Positions 10,051 to 18,615 are shown, counted from the first letter of the stretch. The stretch: 64,000 bases of DNA from Bradyrhizobium sp. AZCC 2262 (GCF_036924535.1 NZ_JAZHRT010000001.1:3906001-3970000), one strand, 5' to 3'. Notes: generated by a model not told the origin, from the sequence alone. A program made the numbers and translations.

Positions 10051-10266
10051 CTAGGAGACAGATTTCCGATCAAGATCATCCGAATGCTCAACGAACTTTT
10101 TGTATATCCAGCGCCCCCCATGGTTGCGCCGCCACACCATTCCCCAAACGAGCCGACCGGTAATCGATCGCCTCGGAATGATGACCCGCCAGAGATGCCA
10201 GGCGCCAGCCCATGCCTGTCCCAGATCCGAACGCACGGCAGGATGAGCATCGCTGCTGTTAGCCAT
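10051..10266 (-). CDS. possible small basic protein, unknown
   Basis: A 71-residue frame starting ATG GCT AAC with AGGGA about six bases upstream. It reads MANSSDAHPAVRSDLGQ and continues with a Trp- and Arg-rich middle (WRVIIPRRSITGRLVWG) that looks like protein rather than random sequence. There is no signal peptide or recognised domain. It lies downstream of degP on the same strand with a 92-base gap and could be co-transcribed with it. The rest of the 9956-10358 gap shows nothing else. The overlapping plus-strand frame (9994-10272) has no ribosome binding site and looks like a shadow. Confidence 0.45.
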   Translation of the reverse strand: MANSSDAHPAVRSDLGQAWAGAWHLWRVIIPRRSITGRLVWGMVWRRNHGGRWIYKKFVEHSDDLDRKSVS

Positions 10267-10358
10267 CACTGATCCCTAATATTCGAAGGGCTCCGAACTC
10301 GATGCCGCGGCAAAGGACGGCTGGCAGCGACAAAGCAGCCGCTGCCAGCCGAGTTGCG

Positions 10359-11906
10359 TCAGCCGTTTGCGAGCGGCAAAGCGACGTAACGGGATGCGTC
10401 GCCGGAGCGAAGCCGCATCAGCACGCTGCTCTTCTTGTTGCTACGGGCAGCTTCAAGCGCGTCGCCAACGTCGCCGGGCTTTGCCACGCTCTTTCCGGCA
10501 ATCTCGAGGATCACGTCGCCCTTCTTGACTCCGCGATCTGCGGCAGCACTATTCGGCTCTACCTTCGCGATAACGACGCCGTCCTTGCCGTCTGCCTTCC
10601 CAGCAGGCGCGAGCGTGAGGCCCAGACGCGGAACGTCGGTACCTTGCGCTGACGGCTTGCCATCGCCTTCAATGTCAGCCTTGGACTGCTTGTCATTCGG
10701 CAGTTTCCCAAGAGTCAGGCTGACGACCTTGCTCTTACCTTTCTGCAGAACGTCCAGCTTGACGGTGCTGCCAGGCGCCAGGCCCCCGATGACGCGGGCG
10801 AGTTCACGTGCATCCTTGACCGGCTCGCCATTTACCGCAGTAATGACGTCGCCCGCCTCGACACCGGCCTTTGCCGCAGGTCCGTCCTTCTGCGGATCGG
10901 CCACCAACGCACCCTGCGCCTGCTTCAAGCCCATGCCGTCGGCGATGTCCTGGGTGACCGGCTGAACCTGAACGCCGATCCAGCCGCGGCTGACGTTACC
11001 CTTGTCCTTCAGCTGCGCGACCACGTTCTTGACCGTCGTTGCCGGGATCGAAAATGCGATGCCCACGCTGCCGCCGGATGGCGAATAGATCGCTGTGTTT
11101 ACGCCGACGACCTCACCCTGCATATTGAAGGTCGGGCCACCTGAATTGCCCTTGTTGACGGGCGCGTCGATCTGGATGAAATCGTCGTAAGGACCGTTTC
11201 CGATGTCACGGCCGTTGGCCGAAACAATACCGGCGGTTACGGTGCCACCCAGGCCAAACGGGTTGCCGACTGCAAGTACCCAATCACCAATCCTGGCCTT
11301 GCCCGCAGAAAGCTTCGCAAACGAAAAATCTGAACCGCCCTCAACCTTGATCAAGGCAAGGTCTGTCCGCGCATCTGTCCCGATTACTTTCGCGGTGTAA
11401 GTCTTTCCGGCGTCCGTCGTTACCTCGACTTTGTCGGCTCCCTCAACGACATGGTTGTTGGTAACCGCGTATCCATCGGATGAAATGAAGAATCCGGAAC
11501 CTTGCCCCATCATGCCATGCCGACCGTTGCGCCCGGGATTTTGAAATTCGCCATTCGGGCCGCCGAACTGACGAAAGAAGCGCTCCATGGGTGAGCCCTG
11601 CTCGTCGGAATCGTCCTTGTCGCTCGCGTCGGTGGTCTTGTCCTTCATTGTGACCTTGACCGAGATCACCGACGGCTTCACCCGCTCCACCACATCGGCA
11701 AAGCCGGTGGGTTGCTGGGTGGCGCCCGATGCGGCGTTAGCAGCCTGGGCATGGGCCGCGCTGCCAAAGACATCAATGCGATCGGGCGAAGCGCTGAAGC
11801 CATACATCGCAAGCCCGGTCACGACAGATGCCATCAATGCCACTTTTCGTGCCGAGAAGAGCGAGCGCTTCCGCTGCCCATGAGAAACGAGGTTACGTTG
11901 GTCCAT
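10359..11906 (-). CDS. degP: periplasmic Do/DegP-type serine protease with two PDZ domains
   Basis: Degrades or holds misfolded envelope proteins. The 515-residue protein has a basic N-terminus and signal or anchor helix (about 21-54, ending AHAQA). The trypsin-like domain has its triad at H152 (NNHVVEGADK), D182 (DARTDLALIKV) and S255 (NKGNSGGPTF). PDZ1 follows at about 300-390 and PDZ2 at about 415-510. A Ser/Asp-rich LA-like loop lies at about 88-125. The start has GGAGAA seven bases upstream. The length and two PDZ domains fit the DegP/DegQ group rather than DegS. Confidence 0.95.
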   Translation of the reverse strand: MDQRNLVSHGQRKRSLFSARKVALMASVVTGLAMYGFSASPDRIDVFGSAAHAQAANAASGATQQPTGFADVVERVKPSVISVKVTMKDKTTDASDKDDSDEQGSPMERFFRQFGGPNGEFQNPGRNGRHGMMGQGSGFFISSDGYAVTNNHVVEGADKVEVTTDAGKTYTAKVIGTDARTDLALIKVEGGSDFSFAKLSAGKARIGDWVLAVGNPFGLGGTVTAGIVSANGRDIGNGPYDDFIQIDAPVNKGNSGGPTFNMQGEVVGVNTAIYSPSGGSVGIAFSIPATTVKNVVAQLKDKGNVSRGWIGVQVQPVTQDIADGMGLKQAQGALVADPQKDGPAAKAGVEAGDVITAVNGEPVKDARELARVIGGLAPGSTVKLDVLQKGKSKVVSLTLGKLPNDKQSKADIEGDGKPSAQGTDVPRLGLTLAPAGKADGKDGVVIAKVEPNSAAADRGVKKGDVILEIAGKSVAKPGDVGDALEAARSNKKSSVLMRLRSGDASRYVALPLANG

Positions 11907-12388
11907 TACAAATTCTCCAGGATGATGATTAAGCGCAAAGCCGAACGCCCTGTAGATGCGGACTCCTGCATTACGCGATGCTGGCTTGGGAATTAATGTT
12001 TAGAAATGAACTGCCAAAATCGCCTGACGGCCGGCGCAAAGTTTTCGAGCGACGCTGCTGAGCAATGGAAGAACGGATTGCTTCCGTCCTTGCTCTTCGA
12101 GCAACAGCGGACAAATCGTCGCTTGGTCTCTCTTGCGCAAACGCTTCGCGTTCGTCGCAGGCAATAACGCGGAGAGTTCTTCGATTCAGCTTTTCAACAG
12201 CCGAGAGGAAATGCGTCCGGTATTCCCGCCGCGGGAAGGCCGGGGACGCTCACGCGACGAGGCGGCGGATTACGCCTTCGGCTAATTCGTCCTGGGGACC
12301 TGCCACCGAAACTCGTAGTTCAATTGTGAAACGGCACACAGACAGGAGCCGTTCAGTCTGACGGTTAGGAGCACCATCGCATTAAACT
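11907..12388. other. intergenic region with no supported gene
   Basis: This gap upstream of degP holds the degP ribosome binding site and presumably its promoter. A plus-strand frame at 12065-12361 (98 codons) exists but has no ribosome binding site and no protein-like features. Short protein-like stretches occur in other frames without starts. I see no RNA gene. Confidence 0.5.
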
Positions 12389-12422
12389 AGCCCGCCGGCG
12401 TGCTGGTCGGCGGGGCTTTCTT
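12389..12422 (-). terminator. GC-rich hairpin after the 12440 gene, probably bidirectional
   Basis: AGCCCGCCG pairs with CGGCGGGGCT (one bulged G) around a 10-base loop. On the plus strand it is followed by TTTCTT. On the minus strand, where it lies 18 bases after the stop of the 12440-12961 gene, it is followed by a weaker TAGTTT. No plus-strand gene that needs it is apparent. Confidence 0.6.
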
Positions 12423-12439
12423 ATCAAGGCGCTGATCGT

Positions 12440-12961
12440 CTAGCGGCGGGAATCTCTTGCGGCCTGTGCTCTCTTGTTCGCTTGTGACACCCGTCCAATT
12501 GTTGACCGCGGGAGTTTGACACTTCGTCGGCGATTAGGAATCGCCTTCATGCCTTCATGGGAGGTTGGCTCATTTGTCGGGCGGGAGAATTGCTGTGCTC
12601 TACGAAGCGACAGCGCTCGCCGGGCAGCTTCTCCCAGTTCCTTCCTCGCTTCAAATTTCTGGAGACGTGCGAGCTCCTTGTTGACCCGCTTCAGGGCGGC
12701 CGCGAAAACCTGCTTACGATGGAGAGAATGCTCTGCGGTCCCCGAAACGCTTTGGCCGCGCGGTTCGGCGGTGCCTTTGCTGATCCGACGCCGGCCGAAG
12801 GCGAGCGTACGCTCCCTGTCCCGCAGTTTTCTGAGCGATGATTTCAGGTTTTCAAGTGCCGCGCGATCCGCGTCGCCAATTTCGGGGTGATGAGAGGTCT
12901 GTACGAGCGCTTTCTCATCGTGATTTAGGATACTTAGCTCGAACTTGCAGGGTGCAGACAT
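12440..12961 (-). CDS. conserved basic protein, unknown function
   Basis: A 173-residue, highly charged, Arg/Lys-rich product. The first 35 residues (MSAPCKFELSILNHDEKALV) look like a small beta-rich head. The middle has helix-forming charged repeats (LKSSLRKLRDRERTLAFGRRR, LKRVNKELARLQKFE) that could form a coiled coil. The tail is basic and disordered. The ATG at 12961 was chosen because GAGGTG lies four bases upstream; a further ATG at 12973 has no such site. The basic charge suggests nucleic acid contact, but this is inference. It stands alone on the minus strand. Confidence 0.65.
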   Translation of the reverse strand: MSAPCKFELSILNHDEKALVQTSHHPEIGDADRAALENLKSSLRKLRDRERTLAFGRRRISKGTAEPRGQSVSGTAEHSLHRKQVFAAALKRVNKELARLQKFEARKELGEAARRALSLRRAQQFSRPTNEPTSHEGMKAIPNRRRSVKLPRSTIGRVSQANKRAQAARDSRR

Positions 12962-13163
12962 TTGACACCTCATACATGCAATTCGTTGCCTTCGTCGCTG
13001 CGCTAATCAATCTTACCAATCATATCCGCGGCGCGCTTCCGGGGCTCTCACGATAGCTTGATGAATGACGGAATTACGGTGACTACTCAATTGCCGTCAC
13101 GCCCCTTGTAACATCGCCTGCGAATTTTAGCGCACTGTCGCCGTAATTAACGGGCTCCGCTTG

Positions 13164-14306
13164 CTAGAGTCGCGCCTTCAGCGCGAGCGGAATCCGAAAC
13201 GTCCTGAAGCCTTTGATGTCGGGAAACCAGTCGGCGGCTTCGCGCGACGCCAGCGTCAGGACCGCGGCCGGGACTTCGCCGCTGATCAGCCGCTCGATCG
13301 CGCCGGCTTTTGCTTCGCTGAACTGCACTTCCGCGGCGCCCGCCGCCATCAGCGCGGCGCTGACGCTTCCGCTCGCTGCGGACTGCTTCTCCTCGATCGC
13401 GATGTTCCTGTTGTTCAGGTCGGACAGCGAATTGATCTCCGGACGCGCCAGGACAAGCGCCACCAGATTGTCCCGGTTGTCTGGCGATGCGGACGCTGGC
13501 TTGGCGGTATCGCCGGCCTCACCGGGCCCAGTTGCCGGGTTGTCCGGTTTGTCGGCCGCTTCCCGTCCCGTCCCGATGGCTGTGACGAGATCGGCCATTG
13601 CCGTCGCTTCCACGACCTGCTGCTGAATTGTGCGGGGTGCAGAAGCGGGAGCAGCGCCTGCCGTGGCAGGCAACGCGGCGCTCTCGGACGCAGCTGGTGC
13701 CGCGGCAATCTCGAGCGTAGCAGGCGGCGGCAGGGTGACCTCGGACTTGATCCCGGATTTGGGGGCCTCCGCGGGCTGCGACGCGACAATGGCGGCCCCC
13801 TGCGTCGGCTCCGGCCTGTCGGAACCCTCTACTTTGCGCTCCGGCTTTTGAATTCCTGCGACGGTCTCTTCTGCGGCCTTTTCCGGAGTCACCGCCGCCG
13901 TGGCTGCCGGAATATCCTTGGCCGGCCCTTGAGGTGCGGAATTGGGGGCCGCGATCTTTTTGCTGTTCGACACCTTGGTGTTCGGCAGTCGGACATTCGA
14001 CGCCGCCTTGCCGGCGTGCGGCGCAGTGCGCGAAGCCGGCACGGCATGCCGTGTCACAAGCGGACGGGCTACCGGTTCAACCCGTTGTATTTCCGCCTCA
14101 TCCGGCACCGCGACGCTGGTCTCGCGTTCCTGGTGGTGCCGGGCAGACAATGCCCGATAGGACCAGGCCATGTAGGACTGGCACGCGCGGTTGCACGGCA
14201 GCCCATCGATATAAACGACGCCGGGTGAATCGAGCGGATTTGCTTGCAGGGTTCCACTCGAATCGAGGGACAGGATCAGGGTCAGCAATGTCCATTTTCG
14301 CAACAT
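13164..14306 (-). CDS. exported Ala/Pro-rich protein with a solute-binding-like C-terminal segment
   Basis: A 380-residue product with a GGAG ribosome binding site six bases before the ATG. A signal peptide (MLRKWTLLTLILSLDSSGTLQA) is followed by a short segment with two Cys (LPCNRACQSYMAWS). A long low-complexity stretch rich in Ala, Pro, Glu and Lys runs from about 60 to 290. The last 90 residues (SLSDLNNRNIAIEEKQSA, SEAKAGAIERLISGEVPAAVL) resemble one lobe of a periplasmic solute-binding fold. The linker could let the end domain reach across the periplasm. I know no function. It lies 267 bases from ctpA on the same strand. Confidence 0.75.
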   Translation of the reverse strand: MLRKWTLLTLILSLDSSGTLQANPLDSPGVVYIDGLPCNRACQSYMAWSYRALSARHHQERETSVAVPDEAEIQRVEPVARPLVTRHAVPASRTAPHAGKAASNVRLPNTKVSNSKKIAAPNSAPQGPAKDIPAATAAVTPEKAAEETVAGIQKPERKVEGSDRPEPTQGAAIVASQPAEAPKSGIKSEVTLPPPATLEIAAAPAASESAALPATAGAAPASAPRTIQQQVVEATAMADLVTAIGTGREAADKPDNPATGPGEAGDTAKPASASPDNRDNLVALVLARPEINSLSDLNNRNIAIEEKQSAASGSVSAALMAAGAAEVQFSEAKAGAIERLISGEVPAAVLTLASREAADWFPDIKGFRTFRIPLALKARL

Positions 14307-14503
14307 GACTACTCCGTTCAAACGCGCAGGGAGCGGGAACCGGCCTGGTGAAGGATCTCGCGCGCGAGCTACGGTTGGGTCAGAGGCGGAGTTTCAAAAA
14401 AGGACACCCATTCTACTTTGCATGGGGTTGTTTTCGCGATTTTGTGTCTGGACCTCGCGATGTGCCGTTGAACGGCATCTGGGTTCCGTCATTGCGAAGA
14501 GCG

Positions 14504-14538
14504 GTAGCCCGGATGGAGCGCAGCTCAATCCGGGCTAC
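14504..14538. repeat. palindromic repeat between ctpA and the 13164 gene
   Basis: GTAGCCCGGAT and ATCCGGGCTAC form a perfect 11-base inverted repeat around a 13-base loop. The arms resemble those of the longer element at 16057-16165. It lies 36 bases downstream of the ctpA stop and may act as an mRNA 3' stabiliser. There is no T-run. Confidence 0.7.
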
Positions 14539-14573
14539 AAGAGCGCAATCCCTTTCGCGGCCGGCGCGAGAGT

Positions 14574-15908
14574 TCAGTTCGGCACCGCCCGCTTCGCCAT
14601 CGTCGGCGCATTCGCATTCACCGTCACACCGCGCAGCAGATTGAACGCCGCGTTCAGCGCCTTGTCGTCCTTCTCGTTCGGCGGAACCCAGGCTTGCGAG
14701 CCGGCCTGCTCGGCGCCGTCGGCGGCGAGGTGGCCGCGCATCGAGGCTTCGCCCTTCAGTTCGGCACGGTTCTTCAGTTCATCCGGCACGTCCTGCAGCA
14801 CTTCCATGTCAGGCGCGATGCCCTGGGCCTGGATCGAGCGGCCCGACGGCGTGAAGTAGCGCGCCGTTGTCAGCGCCAGCGCGCCGTTGCCGGCGCCGAG
14901 CGGAATGATGGTCTGCACCGAGCCCTTGCCGAAGGTACGCGTCCCGATCAGGGTGGCGCGCTTGTGGTCACGCAAGGCGCCCGCCACGATCTCGGACGCG
15001 GAAGCCGAGCCACCGTTGATCAGCACGACCAGCGGCTTGCCCTTGGTGATGTCGCCGCCGCGCGCGGTGAAGCGCTGGGTTTCCTCCGCGGTGCGGCCAC
15101 GCGTCGAGACCACCTCGCCCCGCGACATGAAGGCGCTCGACACGGACACCGCCTGGTCGAGCAATCCGCCGGGATTGTTGCGGAGGTCGACGACATAGCC
15201 CGCGAGCTTGTCGGCCGGGATCTCCTTCGAAATGCTGGCGATGGCCTTTTTCAGGCCGTCGGTGGTCTGCTCGTTGAAGCGGGTGATCCTGATATAGCCG
15301 ATATCGCCGCCGTCGGTGTGGTAGCGGACCGGCCGCACCCGGATGATCTCGCGCATGATGGCGACATCGATCGGTGCGGCGACACCCTTGCGCACGACCT
15401 TCAGCCGGATCTTGCTGTTGGCGGGGCCCTTCATCCGGCTCACCGCCTGTTCGAGGGTCATGCCCTGAATGGCCTCGTCGTCGATCTGGGTGATCACGTC
15501 GCCCGACAGCATGCCGGCCTTGGCCGCGGGCGTATCGTCGATCGGCGTCACCACCTTGACGAGGCCGTCTTCCATCGTGACCTCGATGCCGAGTCCGCCG
15601 AACTCGCCATGGGTGGTCTCCTGCATGTCGCTCCAGCCCTTCTCATTCATGTAGCGCGAATGAGGATCGAGCGCGGAGATCATGCCGTTGATGGCGCCTT
15701 CCATCAGCTTGGAATCGTCGGGCCTCTCGACGTAGCTGGTCTTGATCCGCTCGAACACGCTGCCGAACAGATTGAGCTGGGTGTAGGCGTCGGAACGGGC
15801 CGCGGCCTTTGCCGCCGCCACCAGATTCGCGCCCTGCGGTCCCGTCACGGCAACGGCCAGACACGCGCCCGTCACCGTGCCGAGAAGAAAGGCAAAATTC
15901 CTGCGCAT
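14574..15908 (-). CDS. ctpA: C-terminal processing protease, S41 family
   Basis: Periplasmic Ser/Lys protease that trims or degrades envelope proteins from the C-terminus. The 444 residues start with a signal or anchor segment (about 1-35). A PDZ domain lies at about 105-185 (GEFGGLGIEV, GDVITQIDDEAIQGM). The S41 core has DLRNNPGGLLDQAV, the SASASEI motif with likely catalytic Ser303, and TRTFGKGSVQ with Lys328, matching the spacing in E. coli Prc. The ATG at 15908 gives a normal signal peptide; the frame further upstream (to 16004) reads like leader. With degP 2.7 kb away, this is a small envelope quality-control neighbourhood. Confidence 0.95.
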   Translation of the reverse strand: MRRNFAFLLGTVTGACLAVAVTGPQGANLVAAAKAAARSDAYTQLNLFGSVFERIKTSYVERPDDSKLMEGAINGMISALDPHSRYMNEKGWSDMQETTHGEFGGLGIEVTMEDGLVKVVTPIDDTPAAKAGMLSGDVITQIDDEAIQGMTLEQAVSRMKGPANSKIRLKVVRKGVAAPIDVAIMREIIRVRPVRYHTDGGDIGYIRITRFNEQTTDGLKKAIASISKEIPADKLAGYVVDLRNNPGGLLDQAVSVSSAFMSRGEVVSTRGRTAEETQRFTARGGDITKGKPLVVLINGGSASASEIVAGALRDHKRATLIGTRTFGKGSVQTIIPLGAGNGALALTTARYFTPSGRSIQAQGIAPDMEVLQDVPDELKNRAELKGEASMRGHLAADGAEQAGSQAWVPPNEKDDKALNAAFNLLRGVTVNANAPTMAKRAVPN

Positions 15909-16056
15909 GGTGGGGCGTCCCTTGTTCTTTGTGCGGACGCCCGCGATGAATCGGCGCCCCTGTCCCGGCACCGCCAACTCACAATGGCTTTTTGGTCGGA
16001 TCAAGGCACGCCGACCCGGCCCATTACGGCTTTTGATCGGCTTCCGGCCAGCCCGG

Positions 16057-16165
16057 CAGCCCGGATGAGCGGCTTGTCCGCCGTGGCAGAGCGCAGGCGG
16101 AAGCGATATCCGGGGCTCGCTTCGTTCCCCAATACCGCATATTGCTTGCGCTCATGCGGGCTACG
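16057..16165. repeat. long palindromic repeat upstream of ctpA
   Basis: AGCCCGGATGAGCG at the left end is matched by CGCTCATGCGGGCTAC at the right end (16149-16164) in inverted orientation with one mismatch. An internal copy of the ATATCCGGGG type lies in between. It fills the gap between ctpA and the Old Yellow Enzyme gene, starting 149 bases upstream of the ctpA start and ending 10 bases after the neighbour's stop. It looks like a REP-type element common in Bradyrhizobium-like genomes. Confidence 0.65.
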
Positions 16166-16174
16166 GATTCGAAG

Positions 16175-17338
16175 CTATTCGGCTTCCTGCAGCCCGTTTT
16201 GCCAGGTGGAGGGCCGGGTTCCAAAACCACGCTTGGCGCGGGTGCCCAGCCAGTAGCCGAATTGCGGCGGAACGTTGCGGAACGGGCCTTCCACGCCGAG
16301 CTTGAGTGCGGCGTCCATCGGCCAATTGGGGTTGTTGAGGATTTCGCGCCCCACCGCGATCAAATCGGCCTGGCCGTCGCGCAGGATCTGCTCAGCCTGG
16401 TCGCCATGGATGATGAGGCCCACCGCCATCGTCATGATGTCGGCATGGCGCTTCACATATTCCGACAGCGGCACCTGATAGCTGTATTTGATTTCCTTGC
16501 CCAGGATCGGCGCCATCTCGGTGATGCCGCCGGACGAACAATCGATGATGTCGACGCCCTTGGCTTTCAGGATTTTTGCCAGCCGCGCGCTCTGCTCTGG
16601 TCCCCATCCGGCATTGTCCTCGACCGAGAGGCGGACGAACAGCGGCTTGTGGTCCGGCCAATGCGCGCGCACCGCCTCGGTGATTTCGGTGATGAAGCGC
16701 ATGCGATTGGCTTCGGAGCCGCCATATTCGTCGCTGCGCGCGTTGGACCGCTCCGACAGGAACTGATGCACGAGATAGCCGTGCGCGCCGTGCAACTCCA
16801 GCACGTCGAAATCAGCTTCATGCGCGCGCCGCGCCGCGTTGCCCCAGGCCTGCACCAGGTCTTTCACCTCGCCCCGCGCCAGCGCCTGCGGCACCGGCCA
16901 TTTCTCGCTATGGGCGATCGCACTCGGCGCCACCGGCTGCCACGCGTCCCAGTCCTCGATGTCTGATGTCCGCTGCAGCGGGCGGTCGCCCTCCCACGGT
17001 CGCGTCACGCGCGCCTTGCGGCCGGAATGGCCGAGCTGAATGCCGGCGACTGAATTCTGCTGCCTGATGAATTTGACAAGGCGGCCGAGCGGTTCGACGA
17101 AGGCATCATCCCAGATGCCGAGATCGCCGACTGTGCCGCAGCCGCGCCGCTCGACCTTGGTCGATTCCACGACCACGAGGCCGGCGCCGCCGGCGGCGAA
17201 CTTGCCGGCATTCATCAGGTGCCAGTCGGTCGGAAAACCCTTCACCGCCGAATATTGATGCATCGGCGGCACCACGATGCGATTTTTCAGCGTCACGCCG
17301 CGGATCGTCATCGGGGAAAACAGCAGCCTTTCCGTCAT
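16175..17338 (-). CDS. NADH:flavin oxidoreductase, Old Yellow Enzyme family (YqjM-like)
   Basis: FMN-dependent ene-reductase of 387 residues with the TIM-barrel signatures. The N-terminal LFSPMTIRGVTLKNRIVVPPM binds FMN. GIQLGHSGRKA, ELHGAHGYLVHQFLSERSN (His-Gly-Ala-His substrate pocket), YGGSEANRMRF, and the phosphate loop VGREILNNPNWP follow. This set is typical of the thermophilic-like/YqjM branch. These enzymes reduce activated C=C bonds; the natural substrate is unknown here. The ATG at 17338 has GAGGAA six bases upstream. The gene stands alone between two minus-strand exported-protein genes. Confidence 0.93.
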   Translation of the reverse strand: MTERLLFSPMTIRGVTLKNRIVVPPMHQYSAVKGFPTDWHLMNAGKFAAGGAGLVVVESTKVERRGCGTVGDLGIWDDAFVEPLGRLVKFIRQQNSVAGIQLGHSGRKARVTRPWEGDRPLQRTSDIEDWDAWQPVAPSAIAHSEKWPVPQALARGEVKDLVQAWGNAARRAHEADFDVLELHGAHGYLVHQFLSERSNARSDEYGGSEANRMRFITEITEAVRAHWPDHKPLFVRLSVEDNAGWGPEQSARLAKILKAKGVDIIDCSSGGITEMAPILGKEIKYSYQVPLSEYVKRHADIMTMAVGLIIHGDQAEQILRDGQADLIAVGREILNNPNWPMDAALKLGVEGPFRNVPPQFGYWLGTRAKRGFGTRPSTWQNGLQEAE

Positions 17339-17400
17339 GTCATTTCCTCGCATCGGGCATCATTATCCCGGCACTGCGCCGGGAAGTGCCTTCTTAATTA

Positions 17401-17700
17401 TTACTTTGCGGCGCCCTCGGCGGATTTGGCCTTCGGCTTGGCTGGCGGCGCCTTGGCCGCCGCTTTCGGCGGCGCACTGTCGCTGCGCACCGTTCCCCAG
17501 GGGTCCGTCTTCTGTTGTTCCGGTATGTTGCCGAGCGACCTCCGGTAGGCCCGCTCGGCGTCCTTCTCGGCCGCGATTTCCGCAGGCGTCTTGGGCTTGT
17601 CGGGCTCACCGTATCTGGCGGGCCCGCCTTGGGCCCAAGCCGGACCGGCGAGTGAGGCGATCACAAATGTTGCGCCCAAGATTCTGCCCAGGATTTTCAT
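17401..17700 (-). CDS. small exported Ala/Lys/Pro-rich protein
   Basis: A 99-residue product with a clean signal peptide (MKILGRILGATFVIASLAGPAWAQ). A short charged segment (KPKTPAEIAAEKDAERAYRR) and SLGNIPEQQKTDPWGTVR follow, then a low-complexity Lys-Ala-Pro tail. GGGAG lies seven bases before the ATG. The upstream frame extension is non-protein-like. The NIPEQQKTDPWGTVR block looks like a conserved motif of short Bradyrhizobium exported proteins, but I do not know a function. It lies 62 bases upstream of the OYE gene on the same strand. Confidence 0.8.
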   Translation of the reverse strand: MKILGRILGATFVIASLAGPAWAQGGPARYGEPDKPKTPAEIAAEKDAERAYRRSLGNIPEQQKTDPWGTVRSDSAPPKAAAKAPPAKPKAKSAEGAAK

Positions 17701-17732
17701 GCCGCCACTCCCTATTTCAAACCAAGGCGCTA

Positions 17733-17788
17733 TTTTTGACGCGCTTTCTTCACGCGAGCCGACATCCACTTCGCCCCAAACCGCTATA
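17733..17788. repeat. family A palindromic repeat, copy 1
   Basis: Diverged copy of a roughly 53-base element beginning TTGACGCG and ending AACCGCTATA, found also at 21711, 28178, 34400 and (weakly) 40414. Its outer arms are reverse complements in the better-preserved copies (GCGTTTTC and GAAAACGC). It lies upstream of the 17401-17700 gene. Confidence 0.75.
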
Positions 17789-17878
17789 GCACAGCTCGGA
17801 CACCGGCTTAAGCGCTGGATCGGGCCGAAATCGGTCCAGCCCGTTGCCCATGCCTGACCAGTTTTGTAAACGATTGCC

Positions 17879-18502
17879 ATGAAAGTGCCGCCCCCCTCCT
17901 CCGTCGACGTGTTGCTGTTCGACCTCGGCCGTGTCGTGCTCGATATCAGTTTCGATTCCGTGATGGTGAACTGGGCAGGGCACGCGGGCTGCGAGCCTGC
18001 CGACCTCGCCGGGCGCTTTGTCGTCAACGACAGTTTCAAGCATCACGAGACCGGCCGTATCGACGACGCGGCGTTCTTTGCGGGCCTGCGCCAGTCCCTC
18101 GACATCGGCCTCACCGACGCGCAGTTCCTGGAAGGCTGGAACGCGATCTTCACCGGCGAGATGCCCGGTATTGCGCCGCTGCTGGCAAGCGCCGCCAAAC
18201 GCATGCCGCTCTATGCGTTTTCCAACACCAATCCGGCCCATGTCGCGCATTTCTCGCAGGCCTATGCCGACGTACTCAGCCATTTCCGCCAGATATTCCT
18301 GTCCTCGAGCATCGGTTTGCGCAAACCCGACGCGGAGGCCTATGATCATGTGGTAAAGGCGATCGGCGTGCCGGCGTCGCGGATCCTGTTCTTCGACGAC
18401 TCGGCCGCCAATATCGAAGGTGCGCGGGCGCGCGGCCTTTGTGCCATCCACGTGACATCGACGGATGACGTGGCAAGGGCACTGACCGCACTTGAAGTTT
18501 AG
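17879..18502 (+). CDS. HAD-superfamily hydrolase, YihX-like
   Basis: A 207-residue phosphatase of the HAD fold. Motif I is LLFDLGRVVLDI, with Gly where many members have the second Asp, as in the YihX sugar-phosphatase branch. Motif II is the Ser/Thr in YAFSNTNPAH, motif III the Lys in SSIGLRKPDAEAYDH, and motif IV FFDDSAANIEGARA. The cap lies in the first half. It probably removes phosphate from a small metabolite; the substrate is not predictable. It faces moeA in the same direction, but a composite palindrome starting in its stop codon separates the two. Confidence 0.9.
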   Translation: MKVPPPSSVDVLLFDLGRVVLDISFDSVMVNWAGHAGCEPADLAGRFVVNDSFKHHETGRIDDAAFFAGLRQSLDIGLTDAQFLEGWNAIFTGEMPGIAPLLASAAKRMPLYAFSNTNPAHVAHFSQAYADVLSHFRQIFLSSSIGLRKPDAEAYDHVVKAIGVPASRILFFDDSAANIEGARARGLCAIHVTSTDDVARALTALEV

Positions 18503-18601
18503 AGCGCGATGACGTTGCTTCGAACCGTCATCCCGCTCTATCCCTTTGATTTGAGCATAATCTATTCGGAAAACCGGTGTCCACCTTTCCGGATCATGCT
18601 C
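18501..18601. repeat. family B composite palindrome between the HAD gene and moeA
   Basis: Two nested elements. The first (18501-18539) has arms AGAGCG/CGCTCT and ATGACG/CGTCAT and overlaps the HAD stop codon. The second (18553-18601) has arms GAGCATAATC/GATCATGCTC around AAAACCGG. The same two-part layout appears at 37922-38042. The right end abuts the moeA ribosome binding site, so it may affect moeA expression. Confidence 0.75.
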
Positions 18602-18615
18602 CTGGAGGTCTGCCC

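Noticed and set aside
9994..10272. Plus-strand frame overlapping the small minus-strand gene at 10051-10266
   Set aside because: No ribosome binding site. The minus frame has one and reads more like protein.
12065..12361. Plus-strand frame of 98 codons upstream of degP
   Set aside because: No ribosome binding site, no protein-like composition, and fragments in other frames look equally plausible. Reported only as intergenic.
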